This document shows, one piece after another, positions 9,920 to 18,159 of a stretch of 64,000 bases of DNA; positions within the stretch are counted from its first letter, which is position 1; each line of letters opens with the position of its first letter. The notes below the pieces were generated by a model that searched no databases, was not told where the DNA came from, and worked only from the letters and a program-made list of their open reading frames with translations. The stretch comes from Kaistella sp. 97-N-M2 (GTDB lineage: Bacteria > Bacteroidota > Bacteroidia > Flavobacteriales > Weeksellaceae): assembly GCF_021513235.1 (NCBI RefSeq), contig NZ_CP090976.1, positions 1 to 64,000 of the forward strand, given 5' to 3'. Made by a program: the position numbers and the translations under genes.

Positions 9920-10621
9920 TTAATCTAATTTTTTATTCTCCACAACGGTGGTTTTTCCAATACTGAAAGCGCGTATCGGGTCATTGTAATACACAAATTT
10001 CGACGTGTTTTTGATGCTTCCTTTCAAAGAATCCTTAACGTTCACCTCCGCGTAATTTTCGTTTTTAGACTCAATATTCAAATTGGTAATGCCCCAATAC
10101 GGCGCGATTAAACTTGCGGTATCCGATATTTTGATGGAGGCTTCCTTAGTGATGCCCCTCAGGTTGGCGCGGCTTTTATCAGACATCGTCAGTTCTGCTC
10201 TGCGCGAATTTACGGAGCCAATAAATTTAGCGTTTTTTTTCAAATTCAGTTTAAAGTTGTCCGTCTTAATTTCGCTGGAAAGATTGAGTTCGACGGAATC
10301 CGACACGGAAATCTTTTCTAAATTATATCGGGAATACACCGTGATATTATAGAAATCGACGCCTTTGCTCTCGCGCTTTTCGGTAATGCTCAGCGCTTTG
10401 TCGTTGACGGAAATTTTTAAATTATCCGCAATGTTTTTATACGTTTCCAGATTTACGAAACTGCTGTCGCTTTTAACATAAAAAACACGGAATTTCCCTG
10501 CTAAATTTAGGCTTGTGAAGTCTTCTACTTTCACATCTTTGCTTTCAATTTTACCTTCGGGAGAAATTTTTCCACAGGAATAAAAGCTGATAAGTAAGAA
10601 AAGATAAATTAGTTTGTTCAT
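9920..10621 (-). CDS. DUF2807 (GIN-domain) lipoprotein
   Basis: 233-residue lipoprotein with start MNKLIYLFLLISFYSCGK and lipobox FYSC (Cys about 16). I choose the ATG at 10621; the longer frame only adds an unlikely charged leader. The body is a repetitive right-handed beta structure with evenly spaced short strands (KISVSDSVELNLSSE, LTMSDKSRANLRG, IKISDTASLIAP), typical of the DUF2807 putative autotransporter-adhesin head domain common in Bacteroidetes. The role is unknown; a surface or periplasmic location is inferred. Confidence 0.75.
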   Translation of the reverse strand: MNKLIYLFLLISFYSCGKISPEGKIESKDVKVEDFTSLNLAGKFRVFYVKSDSSFVNLETYKNIADNLKISVNDKALSITEKRESKGVDFYNITVYSRYNLEKISVSDSVELNLSSEIKTDNFKLNLKKNAKFIGSVNSRRAELTMSDKSRANLRGITKEASIKISDTASLIAPYWGITNLNIESKNENYAEVNVKDSLKGSIKNTSKFVYYNDPIRAFSIGKTTVVENKKLD

Positions 10622-10729
10622 GTTTTGGATTTCCAAATTTCGGTCCGTTGTCAATCTTTATAAGCGCGCGGCTTTAGCTTTTTTTCAAAATTTCGCGACT
10701 TCGCAGTTTGCAGTATTAACGAAAATTAC

Positions 10730-11680
10730 TTAAATCACTTCGTCGATATTATAATTTTTGTGATCCCGGTTGCTTCGGATGATCATTTCGCCTAAGAATC
10801 CGGCGATGAAAAGGAGTGATCCCAAAATCATCATCGTTAAAGCGATAAAGAACCAGGCATTATCCGTTAACAGATGGCCGTAAAGTCCGCGCGAAACGTC
10901 GATGAGTTTGGAAACGCCGAGCCAGAACGCCGACAGAAATCCCACAATAAACATGACGGTTCCGACCGCGCCGAAAAAATGCATCGGTCTTCCGCCAAAA
11001 CGGCTTACAAACCAAAGCGTGATGAGATCTAAAAATCCACGCACAAATCTTTCCGTTCCGAATTTTGAAGTTCCATAGGGCCGCGCCTGATGCTGAACTT
11101 CTTTTTCCGTGATCCTCCGGAAACCTGCATTAGCTGCAAGAACCGGAATATAACGGTGCATATCGCCGTAAACATCGATCGATTTTACGACCTGTTTTTT
11201 ATAAGCTTTCAAACCGCAGTTAAAATCGTGAAGTTCGACGCCGGAAACTTTTCGGGCCGCCGCGTTAAAAAGTTTGGAAGGAATATTTTTGGTCATTACG
11301 TTATCGTAACGTTTCTTTTTCCAGCCAGAAACAATATCGTAGTTTTCCAGTTTCACCATATTATAAAGTTCCGGAATTTCCTCAGGAAAGTCCTGAAGAT
11401 CGGCATCCATGGTGATGATGACGTCGCCGGCGGCTTTTTCGAAGGCGGCGTGCAAGGCCTGAGATTTGCCGTAATTTCTGGAAAATTTAATCCCGTGAAT
11501 CTGTGGAAACTGTACTTTCAAATTTTCAATAATGCTCCAGGAAAGATCGGTGCTGCCGTCGTCAATAAACCATACTTCGTAGGAAAGACGGGCGTTTTGG
11601 CAAACGGAATCGATTCGGGTAAAAAGTTCTTCAAGAGATTCTTCTTCGTTTAAAAGAGGAATGATGATGGATAAATTCAT
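10730..11680 (-). CDS. Membrane-anchored family 2 glycosyltransferase (DPM1/GtrB-like)
   Basis: 316-residue GT-A glycosyltransferase with a C-terminal pair of membrane helices, the architecture of polyprenyl-phosphate glycosyltransferases (GtrB/ArnC/DPM1). LSIIIPLLNEEESLEELF is the nucleotide-binding start, DDGSTD (about residues 41-46) and DADLQDFPEE (about 92-101) are the metal-binding and acceptor motifs, and QHQARPYGTSKFG follows the catalytic core. Helices lie at about 230-260 and 270-300. It likely loads a sugar on undecaprenyl phosphate. A DUF4199 gene lies directly upstream on the same strand. Confidence 0.88.
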   Translation of the reverse strand: MNLSIIIPLLNEEESLEELFTRIDSVCQNARLSYEVWFIDDGSTDLSWSIIENLKVQFPQIHGIKFSRNYGKSQALHAAFEKAAGDVIITMDADLQDFPEEIPELYNMVKLENYDIVSGWKKKRYDNVMTKNIPSKLFNAAARKVSGVELHDFNCGLKAYKKQVVKSIDVYGDMHRYIPVLAANAGFRRITEKEVQHQARPYGTSKFGTERFVRGFLDLITLWFVSRFGGRPMHFFGAVGTVMFIVGFLSAFWLGVSKLIDVSRGLYGHLLTDNAWFFIALTMMILGSLLFIAGFLGEMIIRSNRDHKNYNIDEVI

Positions 11681-11763
11681 TAATGCTTTAAAATTTGAAA
11701 TTATTACCTCAAAATTAGATTTTTATTTTGGGATTTAAGGCCTCAAGAATAATTTGCTTTGAT

Positions 11764-12342
11764 TTAGTTTTCGATGCTGCTGCGGAAAAAACTCGCAAAA
11801 AAGACGGACAAAATAACATAGAAAGCCATGATGGCGCCGAAGTAATACGTAAACTGGCGAAAGGAAAACATGTCTTTCCCTTCGATCATTGCGGGCGAAA
11901 AACTTTGCAGACGGTTTTGATAGTTGCGCTCCAGCTCCGCCTTTTGTTCTGGATCCTTCATGCCGATTTTGGCTTTTTCGTATTCGTTGTTCAACTCCGT
12001 TTTTTGCCTTTCGATGTATTGGTAATTGAGGAGATCTTTCGCATCGCGATCGGCAAAATTCAAAAACAGAAACATGGTCACCACGGAAAGAAATCCGCCA
12101 ACAAACATCGGCTTAAAAGTTCGTCCGAAAACCTCTTTAAAACCCATCGGAATTCCCTGTTTTTTAATGGAATACACCGAATAATAAGCGCCGCCAACGT
12201 AAACGAGCGGAAGCAAAAAGGCATTAATTAACAGGGAGTTGCTAAAATATTCCGTATTCATGCCGAAAAAATACATTCCAAAAAAAATCAACATCGTTAT
12301 GCCAAACAGCATTAACCCTACTCCATAAACGTTTCTACTCAT
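11764..12342 (-). CDS. DUF4199 membrane protein
   Basis: 192-residue protein with four predicted membrane helices (about residues 8-28, 35-58, 74-92, 150-175) and a charged segment between helices three and four. It matches the DUF4199 family, which in Bacteroidetes is often next to a GtrB-like glycosyltransferase, as here. That pairing suggests a role linked to lipid-carrier glycosylation, but no function is established. Confidence 0.75.
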   Translation of the reverse strand: MSRNVYGVGLMLFGITMLIFFGMYFFGMNTEYFSNSLLINAFLLPLVYVGGAYYSVYSIKKQGIPMGFKEVFGRTFKPMFVGGFLSVVTMFLFLNFADRDAKDLLNYQYIERQKTELNNEYEKAKIGMKDPEQKAELERNYQNRLQSFSPAMIEGKDMFSFRQFTYYFGAIMAFYVILSVFFASFFRSSIEN

Positions 12343-12449
12343 ATTTTAATTTTTATCAATTTTGGTCGCACCTTCCTTCTGAATATCAGCTTTTAAGGGC
12401 ATTTTATATTTTTTTTTTAAATTTTTTACAAAAATAAGCCTTTCGGATT

Positions 12450-12478
12450 TTGAATTTTGAATTAAACCCTTATCTTTG
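12450..12478 (+). promoter_or_regulatory. SRP RNA promoter
   Basis: TTG at 12450-12452, an 18-bp spacer, then TATCTTTG at 12471-12478: a full match to the Bacteroidetes primary sigma consensus. The RNA body begins 4 nt downstream, which fixes the expected distance from box to transcription start and helps interpret the other promoters here. Confidence 0.85.
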
Positions 12479-12482
12479 CAAC

Positions 12483-12575
12483 GGCAAGTCCTAAACAACC
12501 AGCTCCTGAGAATCCTCCAGGGTGGGAACGCAGCAAAGGTAATCGGTTGTAGCGGTGTGATTTAGGTAGCTTGCC
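12483..12575 (+). ncRNA. ffs: Small signal recognition particle RNA (4.5S type)
   Basis: The ends pair (GGCAAG...CTTGCC, then TCCTAAA with TTTAGG), closing a long hairpin. The apex holds the conserved SRP domain IV core: CTCCAGGGTGGGAACGCAGC, with a GGAA-type tetraloop and the asymmetric AGCA side, where Ffh binds. At about 93 nt it is the short bacterial form without an Alu domain. A T-run follows directly. It scaffolds Ffh for co-translational membrane targeting. Confidence 0.92.
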
Positions 12576-12679
12576 ATTTTTTGTGACCTTTTTTCAGATT
12601 CTCTTCCCACCATCTTACTGATTTGTTCTTTCATTATCATCATCGCTTTGGCTACGATTTTTTCCAATTTAACTTGAAA

Positions 12680-13360
12680 CTAAAAGTCGAAAATTTCCCC
12701 GAGCTGCGGTAAAATAAGTTCTACACTTTTCTCCGCAAATCTCGCTTTGGCATCTGTGTGGTCGATGGTAATAGGTGGAAAAGTATCGAAATGACATCCA
12801 ATAACTTTTTTTGTCTTCAATAATTCTGCGGCGGCGAAACTCGCTTTTCTGGCGCACATCGTGTAATGCGAGCCAATGGGAAGAATTGCCAGATCGATAT
12901 TCCCGAAAAGTCTGGGAAACATTTCCATATCCGCCATCACTCCTGTATCGCCCGCTAAATAGATGTTTCTTCCCTCAAATCTGAAAATATATCCGGCCGG
13001 CTCGCCGCCGTAAGTGCCGTCGGGAAAAGAACTCGTATGAGACGCCGGCACCATGGATATTTTCATATCTAAAAATTTCGCAGACCCGCCAAAGTTAATA
13101 TCAATGGAATTCGGGTGATCGAAATAACCGCAAATTTCCGGCTGACCAATAATTTGAGCTTCCGGATGATGCTGCAAAACTTCTTTCACGTCTGCCGTGT
13201 GATCGCCGTGCGCGTGCGTGATTAAAACATAATCGATTTTTTGCGCCGCAATATCAAAACCCGACTTCGCTTTACCGAAATTGTAAAAAGGGTCGCTTAA
13301 AATATTTTTTTCTTTATAAGTGAACAAAAAACAGTTTTGTCCGAGGAATTGTATTTTCAT
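12680..13360 (-). CDS. UPF0173 metal-dependent hydrolase
   Basis: 226-residue metallo-beta-lactamase-fold protein. THAHGDHTAD (about residues 49-58) is the HxHxDH metal site, AGDTGVMADM supplies a further ligand, and GSHYTMCARKASFAA and GCHFDTFPPI match the UPF0173 (YtkL-like) family. The substrate is unknown. The gene lies 13 bp after menA and is probably in the menB-menA unit, an arrangement I recall from related genomes. Confidence 0.9.
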   Translation of the reverse strand: MKIQFLGQNCFLFTYKEKNILSDPFYNFGKAKSGFDIAAQKIDYVLITHAHGDHTADVKEVLQHHPEAQIIGQPEICGYFDHPNSIDINFGGSAKFLDMKISMVPASHTSSFPDGTYGGEPAGYIFRFEGRNIYLAGDTGVMADMEMFPRLFGNIDLAILPIGSHYTMCARKASFAAAELLKTKKVIGCHFDTFPPITIDHTDAKARFAEKSVELILPQLGEIFDF

Positions 13361-13373
13361 TTGTTTGTTTTTT

Positions 13374-14303
13374 TTAAAAGTAATTCAGTCCGGCAGCGAC
13401 CAAAACAGCCATTGCCAAAGTTAAAATGCCAACCTGTTTTAAGAACGGATCCAATTCCGAAGGTTCATTTACCTGCATGATTTTTCTTCGAAGTCCCATC
13501 ATGGGAAACATCAAAATAAAAAAGATAAAAGCATAATATTTACCTTCTGTGTGAAGGCCGTTTTTCATCATGAATACCAACATCAAAAGCAAGGGCAGCT
13601 GCAATAAAACAATTTCGTAAACCATGGCTTTCTTAAATCCGAGGCGCAAGGCAAGCGTCTTTTTTCCACTGGCACGATCGCTTTCAATATCGCGCATGTT
13701 GTTAAGATTTAAAACCGCTGCGCTCAGCATTCCAACGGCCGCTGCAGGTAGCAGCATATCCCAGTTGAAGCTTTTTGTAAAGAGAAAATAACTGCCACAC
13801 ACCGAAACCAAACCAAAAAAGACAAAGACAAAAATATCGCCAAAACCCATGTAACCATAAGGTTTTTTGCCTACAGTATAACCGACTGCAGCGAATATAC
13901 AGGCGATTCCCAAACCGACGAAAATATAAAATTCCTGCAGCAGATTTTCTTTGAAAAATGCCAAATATAAGAGCGCAATGGTGGCCACTAAGGATAAAAC
14001 GGAAAATAAAATGACGGCATTTCGCATTTGTACAGCGGTGATTCTTCCCGACGCGACGGCTCTCTGTTCCGCGACGTTATGTCTGAGTTGATCTGTTCCT
14101 TTAATTCCGTCGCCGTAATCGTTCGCGAAATTGGACAAAATCTGGTAGAGCAAAGTCACCAAAATCGCCAACGCAAAAATATGCCAGTTCCAGGTTCCGC
14201 CCTGCTCCGCAATTCTCCACTTTGCAATGAAGGAACCTAAAATAATTCCGCTCATCGAAAGCGGCAAAGTGCGCAGTCGTGCGGCTTTTATCCAATCGTT
14301 CAT
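13374..14303 (-). CDS. menA: 1,4-dihydroxy-2-naphthoate polyprenyltransferase
   Basis: 309-residue UbiA-family prenyltransferase that joins the polyprenyl chain to DHNA to give demethylmenaquinone. It has about eight to nine membrane helices and the two aspartate-rich motifs: NDYGDGIKGTD (about residues 62-72, binding the prenyl pyrophosphate via Mg) and NNMRDIESDRASGKK (about 201-215). It lies between menB and the UPF0173 hydrolase gene on the same strand. The N-terminus WIKAARLRTLPLS is typical for MenA. Confidence 0.93.
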   Translation of the reverse strand: MNDWIKAARLRTLPLSMSGIILGSFIAKWRIAEQGGTWNWHIFALAILVTLLYQILSNFANDYGDGIKGTDQLRHNVAEQRAVASGRITAVQMRNAVILFSVLSLVATIALLYLAFFKENLLQEFYIFVGLGIACIFAAVGYTVGKKPYGYMGFGDIFVFVFFGLVSVCGSYFLFTKSFNWDMLLPAAAVGMLSAAVLNLNNMRDIESDRASGKKTLALRLGFKKAMVYEIVLLQLPLLLMLVFMMKNGLHTEGKYYAFIFFILMFPMMGLRRKIMQVNEPSELDPFLKQVGILTLAMAVLVAAGLNYF

Positions 14304-14364
14304 ATTTTATGGGTAAGAAGTAATGGTAATAAATAGTTATTGCTTATAGCCAATTACTTATGTT

Positions 14365-15201
14365 TTACGAGATCCAACCGTTTTCTCCGAAATCGGGTTT
14401 TCTTTTTTCCAAAAAGGCATTTCTCCCCTCTTTCGCTTCCTCCGTCATGTACGCGAGGCGCGTTGCTTCGCCTGCAAAAACCTGCTGGCCCACCATTCCG
14501 TCGTCGGTTAAATTCATGGCGAACTTCAGCATCCTGATGGATAAAGGCGATTTTCCTAAAATTTCCTGAGCCCATTCGTAAGCCGTGTCCTCTAATTCTG
14601 CGTGCGGAATAACGGCGTTGACCATGCCCATTTCCGCCGCTTCTTTTGCGGAATAATTTCGTCCCAAAAAGAAAATTTCGCGGGCTTTTTTCTGGCCCAC
14701 CATTTTCGCGAGATACGCAGAACCGTAACCGCCGTCGAAACTCGTCACATCGGCGTCGGTCTGTTTGAAAATGGCGTGCTCTTCGCTCGCCAAAGTAAGG
14801 TCACAAACCACGTGCAGCGAGTGCCCGCCGCCCACGGCCCAACCGTTTACCACGGCAATAACGACTTTCGGCATAAAACGGATCAGTCTTTGAACTTCCA
14901 AAATATTCAGGCGATGTCTGCCATCTTCACCCACGTAACCCTGTTCGCCGCGCGCTTTTTGATCGCCACCGCTGCAAAAAGCATGGCCGCCGTCTTTTTT
15001 GCTCGGACCTTCGCCCGTCAATAAAACAACGCCTACGGAAGAATCTTCCGAAACGTGATAAAAAGCGTCATACAATTCTGAGGTGGTTTTCGGGCGGAAG
15101 GCGTTGCGGACTTCCGGCCTGTTGAAGGCGATTCTGGCGACTGCGCCACATTTTTGGTACGTTATATCGTCGTATTCTTTTACGGTTTTCCAGTCGATCA
15201 T
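14365..15201 (-). CDS. menB: 1,4-dihydroxy-2-naphthoyl-CoA synthase
   Basis: 278-residue crotonase-fold enzyme that closes the naphthoquinone ring of menaquinone. Seen: the CoA/oxyanion motifs FCSGGDQKARG (about residues 78-88) and AVVNGWAVGGGHSLH, the QTDADVTSFDGGYGS segment with the MenB-specific active-site aspartates, and the C-terminal GENGWIS-type tail. The frame extends 48 residues upstream, but that leader is basic and unconserved in character, so the ATG at 15201 (MIDWKTVKEY) is chosen. A -7 box lies at 15231 on the minus strand. Confidence 0.93.
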   Translation of the reverse strand: MIDWKTVKEYDDITYQKCGAVARIAFNRPEVRNAFRPKTTSELYDAFYHVSEDSSVGVVLLTGEGPSKKDGGHAFCSGGDQKARGEQGYVGEDGRHRLNILEVQRLIRFMPKVVIAVVNGWAVGGGHSLHVVCDLTLASEEHAIFKQTDADVTSFDGGYGSAYLAKMVGQKKAREIFFLGRNYSAKEAAEMGMVNAVIPHAELEDTAYEWAQEILGKSPLSIRMLKFAMNLTDDGMVGQQVFAGEATRLAYMTEEAKEGRNAFLEKRKPDFGENGWIS

Positions 15202-15230
15202 TTTGGGTAAAAATTTTGCGTAAAGATAAG

Positions 15231-15238
15231 CAAAATTA
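15231..15238 (-). promoter_or_regulatory. -7 promoter box of menB
   Basis: Reads TAATTTTG on the minus strand, 29 nt upstream of the menB ATG. It matches TAnnTTTG; no correctly spaced -33 element is evident. Confidence 0.4.
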
Positions 15239-15346
15239 AGAGCCACGTCAAAATGAAAACGCCTTCTATTTCGGAAAAAAGAGTCGTTTTTGGCAGCACG
15301 GAGGTTTGTTCTTCTTTTCGAAATCGTACCCGCTTTCCGTTGCAAT

Positions 15347-15374
15347 TTTTTTCCGGCGCCTGCGCCGGAAAAAA
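15347..15374. repeat. Perfect 13-bp inverted repeat
   Basis: Arms TTTTTTCCGGCGC and GCGCCGGAAAAAA separated by CT. The A/T ends would make it a terminator in either direction. It lies in the 366-bp gap between menB and the DUF2007 gene, which otherwise holds repeat copy 1 (15390-15410) and no credible gene. Confidence 0.8.
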
Positions 15375-15389
15375 GATTTCCACTGCAAT

Positions 15390-15410
15390 CGGGGCTAAAA
15401 CCCCGGGAAG
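15390..15410 (+). repeat. Interspersed GC-rich repeat, copy 1 core
   Basis: The core CGGGGCTAAAACCCCGGG is shared, in inverted orientation, with the copy at 15886-15910. The two copies lie on either side of the DUF2007 gene. Confidence 0.65.
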
Positions 15411-15567
15411 TTCTTTTGCCCGAAAAGCTTTGGTAAGAAATAAAAAAAATTGTTCAACGCAGTCGCAAAGATTTCTCTGTACAGGTTTGAATACTCCTTA
15501 GGATTGAGAGTGAAAAGCCGCATGAAGGTAAGAACCGTTTCAGTTCGGAAAGGGAAAAAAATGCTTT

Positions 15568-15816
15568 TTATGGTGCGACAGGATCCTGGTGTCCGGTTTC
15601 GGGAAGATCGTTGTTCTCGGCAAGGATTTTTTCTGCGGCTTCAAAATCGCGTTGGCTTACCATTAAATAGTAGTTCTGGGAGATGGGGAAAACAGCGATG
15701 TTGTTGACGTATTCGTTTTTAATGTAACTCGGAATCTCGCGGGATTCGAGTTTTGTTTTGGCAATTTCGATCTCGTAAAGATAAGAGGACTGGAATATAG
15801 GCACTAATTCTGACAT
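15568..15816 (-). CDS. DUF2007 (putative signal-transducing) protein
   Basis: 82-residue soluble protein of the DUF2007 family: an alpha-beta fold with VPIFQSSYLYEIEIAKTKLESREIPSYIKNE-type first half, a beta strand (YYLMVSQRD) and a helix (FEAAEKILAEN). The family is related in fold to PII-like proteins and is listed as putative signal-transducing, but no ligand is known. It stands alone between two repeat-rich gaps. Confidence 0.75.
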   Translation of the reverse strand: MSELVPIFQSSYLYEIEIAKTKLESREIPSYIKNEYVNNIAVFPISQNYYLMVSQRDFEAAEKILAENNDLPETGHQDPVAP

Positions 15817-15835
15817 TTTTTTGATTTCTAGGTTA

Positions 15836-16015
15836 TGGCTCTTCTATCAAATAGAACGCCACAAAAAATTTGATAAGAAGAACTGCCCCGGGTTTTAGCC
15901 CCGGTTGAAGCATTGTTTGAGCTCTCCCAAGCCCGAAAATTCGGGCTTGGGAAGCGAGTGCGGAAAACGGGTCGTCGTTTCGGGCTGAAGCCAAATCTTC
16001 GGGCTCCTCAAGAAA
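15836..16015. repeat. Interspersed palindromic repeat element, copy 2
   Basis: A stack of inverted repeats: CTTCTATCAAAT with ATTTGATAAGAAG (15841-15880), the core CCCCGGGTTTTAGCCCCGG (15886-15904), and a perfect 13-bp palindrome TCCCAAGCCCGAA/TTCGGGCTTGGGA with a 2-nt loop (15925-15952). Base composition is far richer in GC than flanking DNA. It fits a non-autonomous intergenic repeat (REP/MITE-like). A short frame across it (15833-16093) is not a gene. Confidence 0.7.
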
Positions 16016-16017
16016 AA

Positions 16018-17430
16018 TTAACGGATCTTTTTGCTGCGGTTGATAAACCAGTACACGGGTAATCCGAGTAAGATGAGGAGAAAACCGGGCCACGTGTATT
16101 GTGGCTTAAACCAGATGAGCAAACCGCAAAAGGCGGTACCGATGACGAGATAAATGATTGGAGTTACGGGATAAAGCCAGGTTTTATAAGGTCTTTCGAG
16201 GTTTGGCTGTTTGATTCTTAAATAAATAACGCCGAAAACGGTGATCATATAAAAGAGGACGATCACGAAGGAAATCATGTCGAGCAAATCGCCGTACTGG
16301 CCGCTGAGGGCGAGAACGCAGGCCCAAATCCCCTGCATCCAGAGGGATTTTCCGGGCACGTCGTTGGTGTTGTTTTCGATGGCGGATTTAAAGAACAAAC
16401 CGTCTTTTGCCATGGTTTGGAAAACGCGCGCGCCGGCCAAAACAAGACCGTTGATGCAGCCAAATGTAGAAATCATGACTAAAACCGCCATAATAATCGT
16501 CCCGATGTTCCCGAAAATTACTTCGGACGCCGCAACTGCAGGCCGGTTATTGTCGGCAAACGCGATTCCGTCGCGGCCCAGAGCGTTCAGGTAGACCAAA
16601 TTGACGAGCATGTACAAAACCATGACGACGGTGGTTCCTAAAACCATGGACTTAACGACATTCTTCTTCGGATTTTCTATTTCGCCGGACATGAACGTTA
16701 CGTTTTCCCAGGCTACAGAACTGAAAACAGAACCTACCATTGCGGCAGCGATGCCACCCAAAAGTGTCACACTTCCGATGGATTCCCAACCGGAGGGAAC
16801 GAGCTTATTGCCGACTTCCGTACCGAAATTCTGAAAAGCATTCCAGCCGAAACTCATATTTTCCGTCCACTGCGAGTTTTTGATAAGGATAAATCCGAAA
16901 ATTATGATTCCAAGCAGAGCCAGAACTTTGGACGATGTGAAAACATCCTGCAGAATTTTTCCGTTTTTCAAACCTTTTGTATTGATGAAGGTGAGCAAAA
17001 GAATAATGGCAATTGCAAGGATTTGAATCCAGGTTATTTTGAAACCGCCACTTTGGAAGAGCGGTGCAGAATCATTGAGTGCCGGAACAAGATAAGCAGT
17101 AAACTTTCCGAAAGCCATGGCTACGGCGGCAATCGTGCCCGTTTGGATGACGGTGAATAATCCCCAGCCGTAAAGGAAGCCCGTCATTTTACCAAAAATT
17201 TCGGTAATGTACGTGTATTGGCCGCCTGCTTTGGGGAACATGGCGGAAAGTTCGCCGTACGAAATCGCCGCGGCGACCGTCATGATAGCAGTGATGACCC
17301 AAACGGTAATTAACCAATAACCGGAACCTAAATTCCGCATCATGTCCGAACTTACGATGAATATTCCGCTGCCAATCATCGAGCCCATTACGAGCATCGT
17401 GGCGTCCCAAAGTTTGAGTTTTTTGTTCAT
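16018..17430 (-). CDS. APC-family amino acid permease
   Basis: 470-residue inner-membrane transporter with about twelve helices. The start LKLWDATMLVMGSMIGSGIFIVSS carries the GSGIF motif of helix 1, characteristic of APC/LAT-type carriers, and EIFGKMTGFLYGWG the conserved helix 3 region. ENVTFMSGEIENPKKN is the typical helix 6/loop sequence. The substrate is unresolved; proton-driven uptake or exchange of an amino acid is the family expectation. The C-terminus ends in a basic tail (NRSKKIR). Confidence 0.88.
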   Translation of the reverse strand: MNKKLKLWDATMLVMGSMIGSGIFIVSSDMMRNLGSGYWLITVWVITAIMTVAAAISYGELSAMFPKAGGQYTYITEIFGKMTGFLYGWGLFTVIQTGTIAAVAMAFGKFTAYLVPALNDSAPLFQSGGFKITWIQILAIAIILLLTFINTKGLKNGKILQDVFTSSKVLALLGIIIFGFILIKNSQWTENMSFGWNAFQNFGTEVGNKLVPSGWESIGSVTLLGGIAAAMVGSVFSSVAWENVTFMSGEIENPKKNVVKSMVLGTTVVMVLYMLVNLVYLNALGRDGIAFADNNRPAVAASEVIFGNIGTIIMAVLVMISTFGCINGLVLAGARVFQTMAKDGLFFKSAIENNTNDVPGKSLWMQGIWACVLALSGQYGDLLDMISFVIVLFYMITVFGVIYLRIKQPNLERPYKTWLYPVTPIIYLVIGTAFCGLLIWFKPQYTWPGFLLILLGLPVYWFINRSKKIR

Positions 17431-17563
17431 AGCAATCAGATTCAGAGAAGGTTTTTGGTCGTTTTTATTTTGAAAGACGTAAATATATAAATTTTCTGCA
17501 ATGATGTTGATATTTCCGTAAGACTTCGGTATTGTTTCGTGGGTAAAATTGGGCTTTTAGAAA

Positions 17564-17590
17564 TTGGAGTTAAATTATTTCTTATTTTTG
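17564..17590 (+). promoter_or_regulatory. Promoter of the DUF4920 gene
   Basis: TTG at 17564-17566, 16-bp spacer, TATTTTTG at 17583-17590; 15 nt before the ATG at 17606. Confidence 0.55.
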
Positions 17591-17605
17591 TAAAAATTTA
17601 CATCA

Positions 17606-18109
17606 ATGAAAAAATTCGTGTTTTTATTAGCCATAGGATTTTCTGCACTGAGTTTCGCTCAGAATACCGACAAGAAAATGGGTCCACCGGAAGGAAATGC
17701 TTTGGTTGGCGACGTTTATGGCGCAGAAGTTTCGGCAAAAGCTGAAAAACTCGCTATATCTCCGGCACAACTGGAAAAAAAACTCAACAAAGCCCAAAAA
17801 GTTGAAAACGTAGCCGTTAAAGGAAAAGTAATCGACGTTTGCGATAAAAAAGGTTGCTGGTTAACCGTACAGACGGAGGACAACGACAAGTTTTTCGTGA
17901 AGATGAAAGATTATGCGTTCTTCGTGCCGACCGCTTTGAAGGGAAAAACAGTCGTTCTGGAAGGCAATGCAGAAACTAAAGTTATTTCTGTAGACGAGCA
18001 AAAACATTACGCTGAAGACGCGAAAAAATCGCAGGCGGAGATCGACGCGATTACAAAACCGCAGGAAGAAATCAGATTTTTGGCCAGTGGAATTAAGGTT
18101 GTTGATTAA
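17606..18109 (+). CDS. DUF4920 exported protein
   Basis: 167-residue secreted protein; the signal peptide ends near SFAQ (about residue 19). The mature part contains VKGKVIDVCDKKGCWLTVQTED, with two cysteines five residues apart in an OB-fold-like strand pair, the hallmark of the DUF4920 family. Metal or redox function for the cysteine pair is a guess. It has its own promoter and a strong terminator, so it is likely monocistronic. Confidence 0.8.
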   Translation: MKKFVFLLAIGFSALSFAQNTDKKMGPPEGNALVGDVYGAEVSAKAEKLAISPAQLEKKLNKAQKVENVAVKGKVIDVCDKKGCWLTVQTEDNDKFFVKMKDYAFFVPTALKGKTVVLEGNAETKVISVDEQKHYAEDAKKSQAEIDAITKPQEEIRFLASGIKVVD

Positions 18110-18130
18110 TTACAATTCTTATCTCATAAT

Positions 18131-18159
18131 AAAGCGAAGTTTCTACTTCGCTTTTTTTT
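18131..18159 (+). terminator. Terminator between convergent genes
   Basis: AAAGCGAAGT, loop TTCT, ACTTCGCTTT, then a T-run. It serves the DUF4920 gene; the opposing peptidase gene ends inside it. Confidence 0.8.

Noticed and set aside
11090..11653. Plus-strand frame of 187 codons opposite the glycosyltransferase gene
   Set aside because: Composition typical of an antisense shadow; the glycosyltransferase on the other strand has all family motifs.
14354..14575. Short frames on both strands within menB
   Set aside because: All are shadows of the menB coding sequence.
15833..16093. Minus-strand frame of 86 codons across the palindromic repeat
   Set aside because: It runs through inverted repeats and overlaps the permease 3' end; no protein character.
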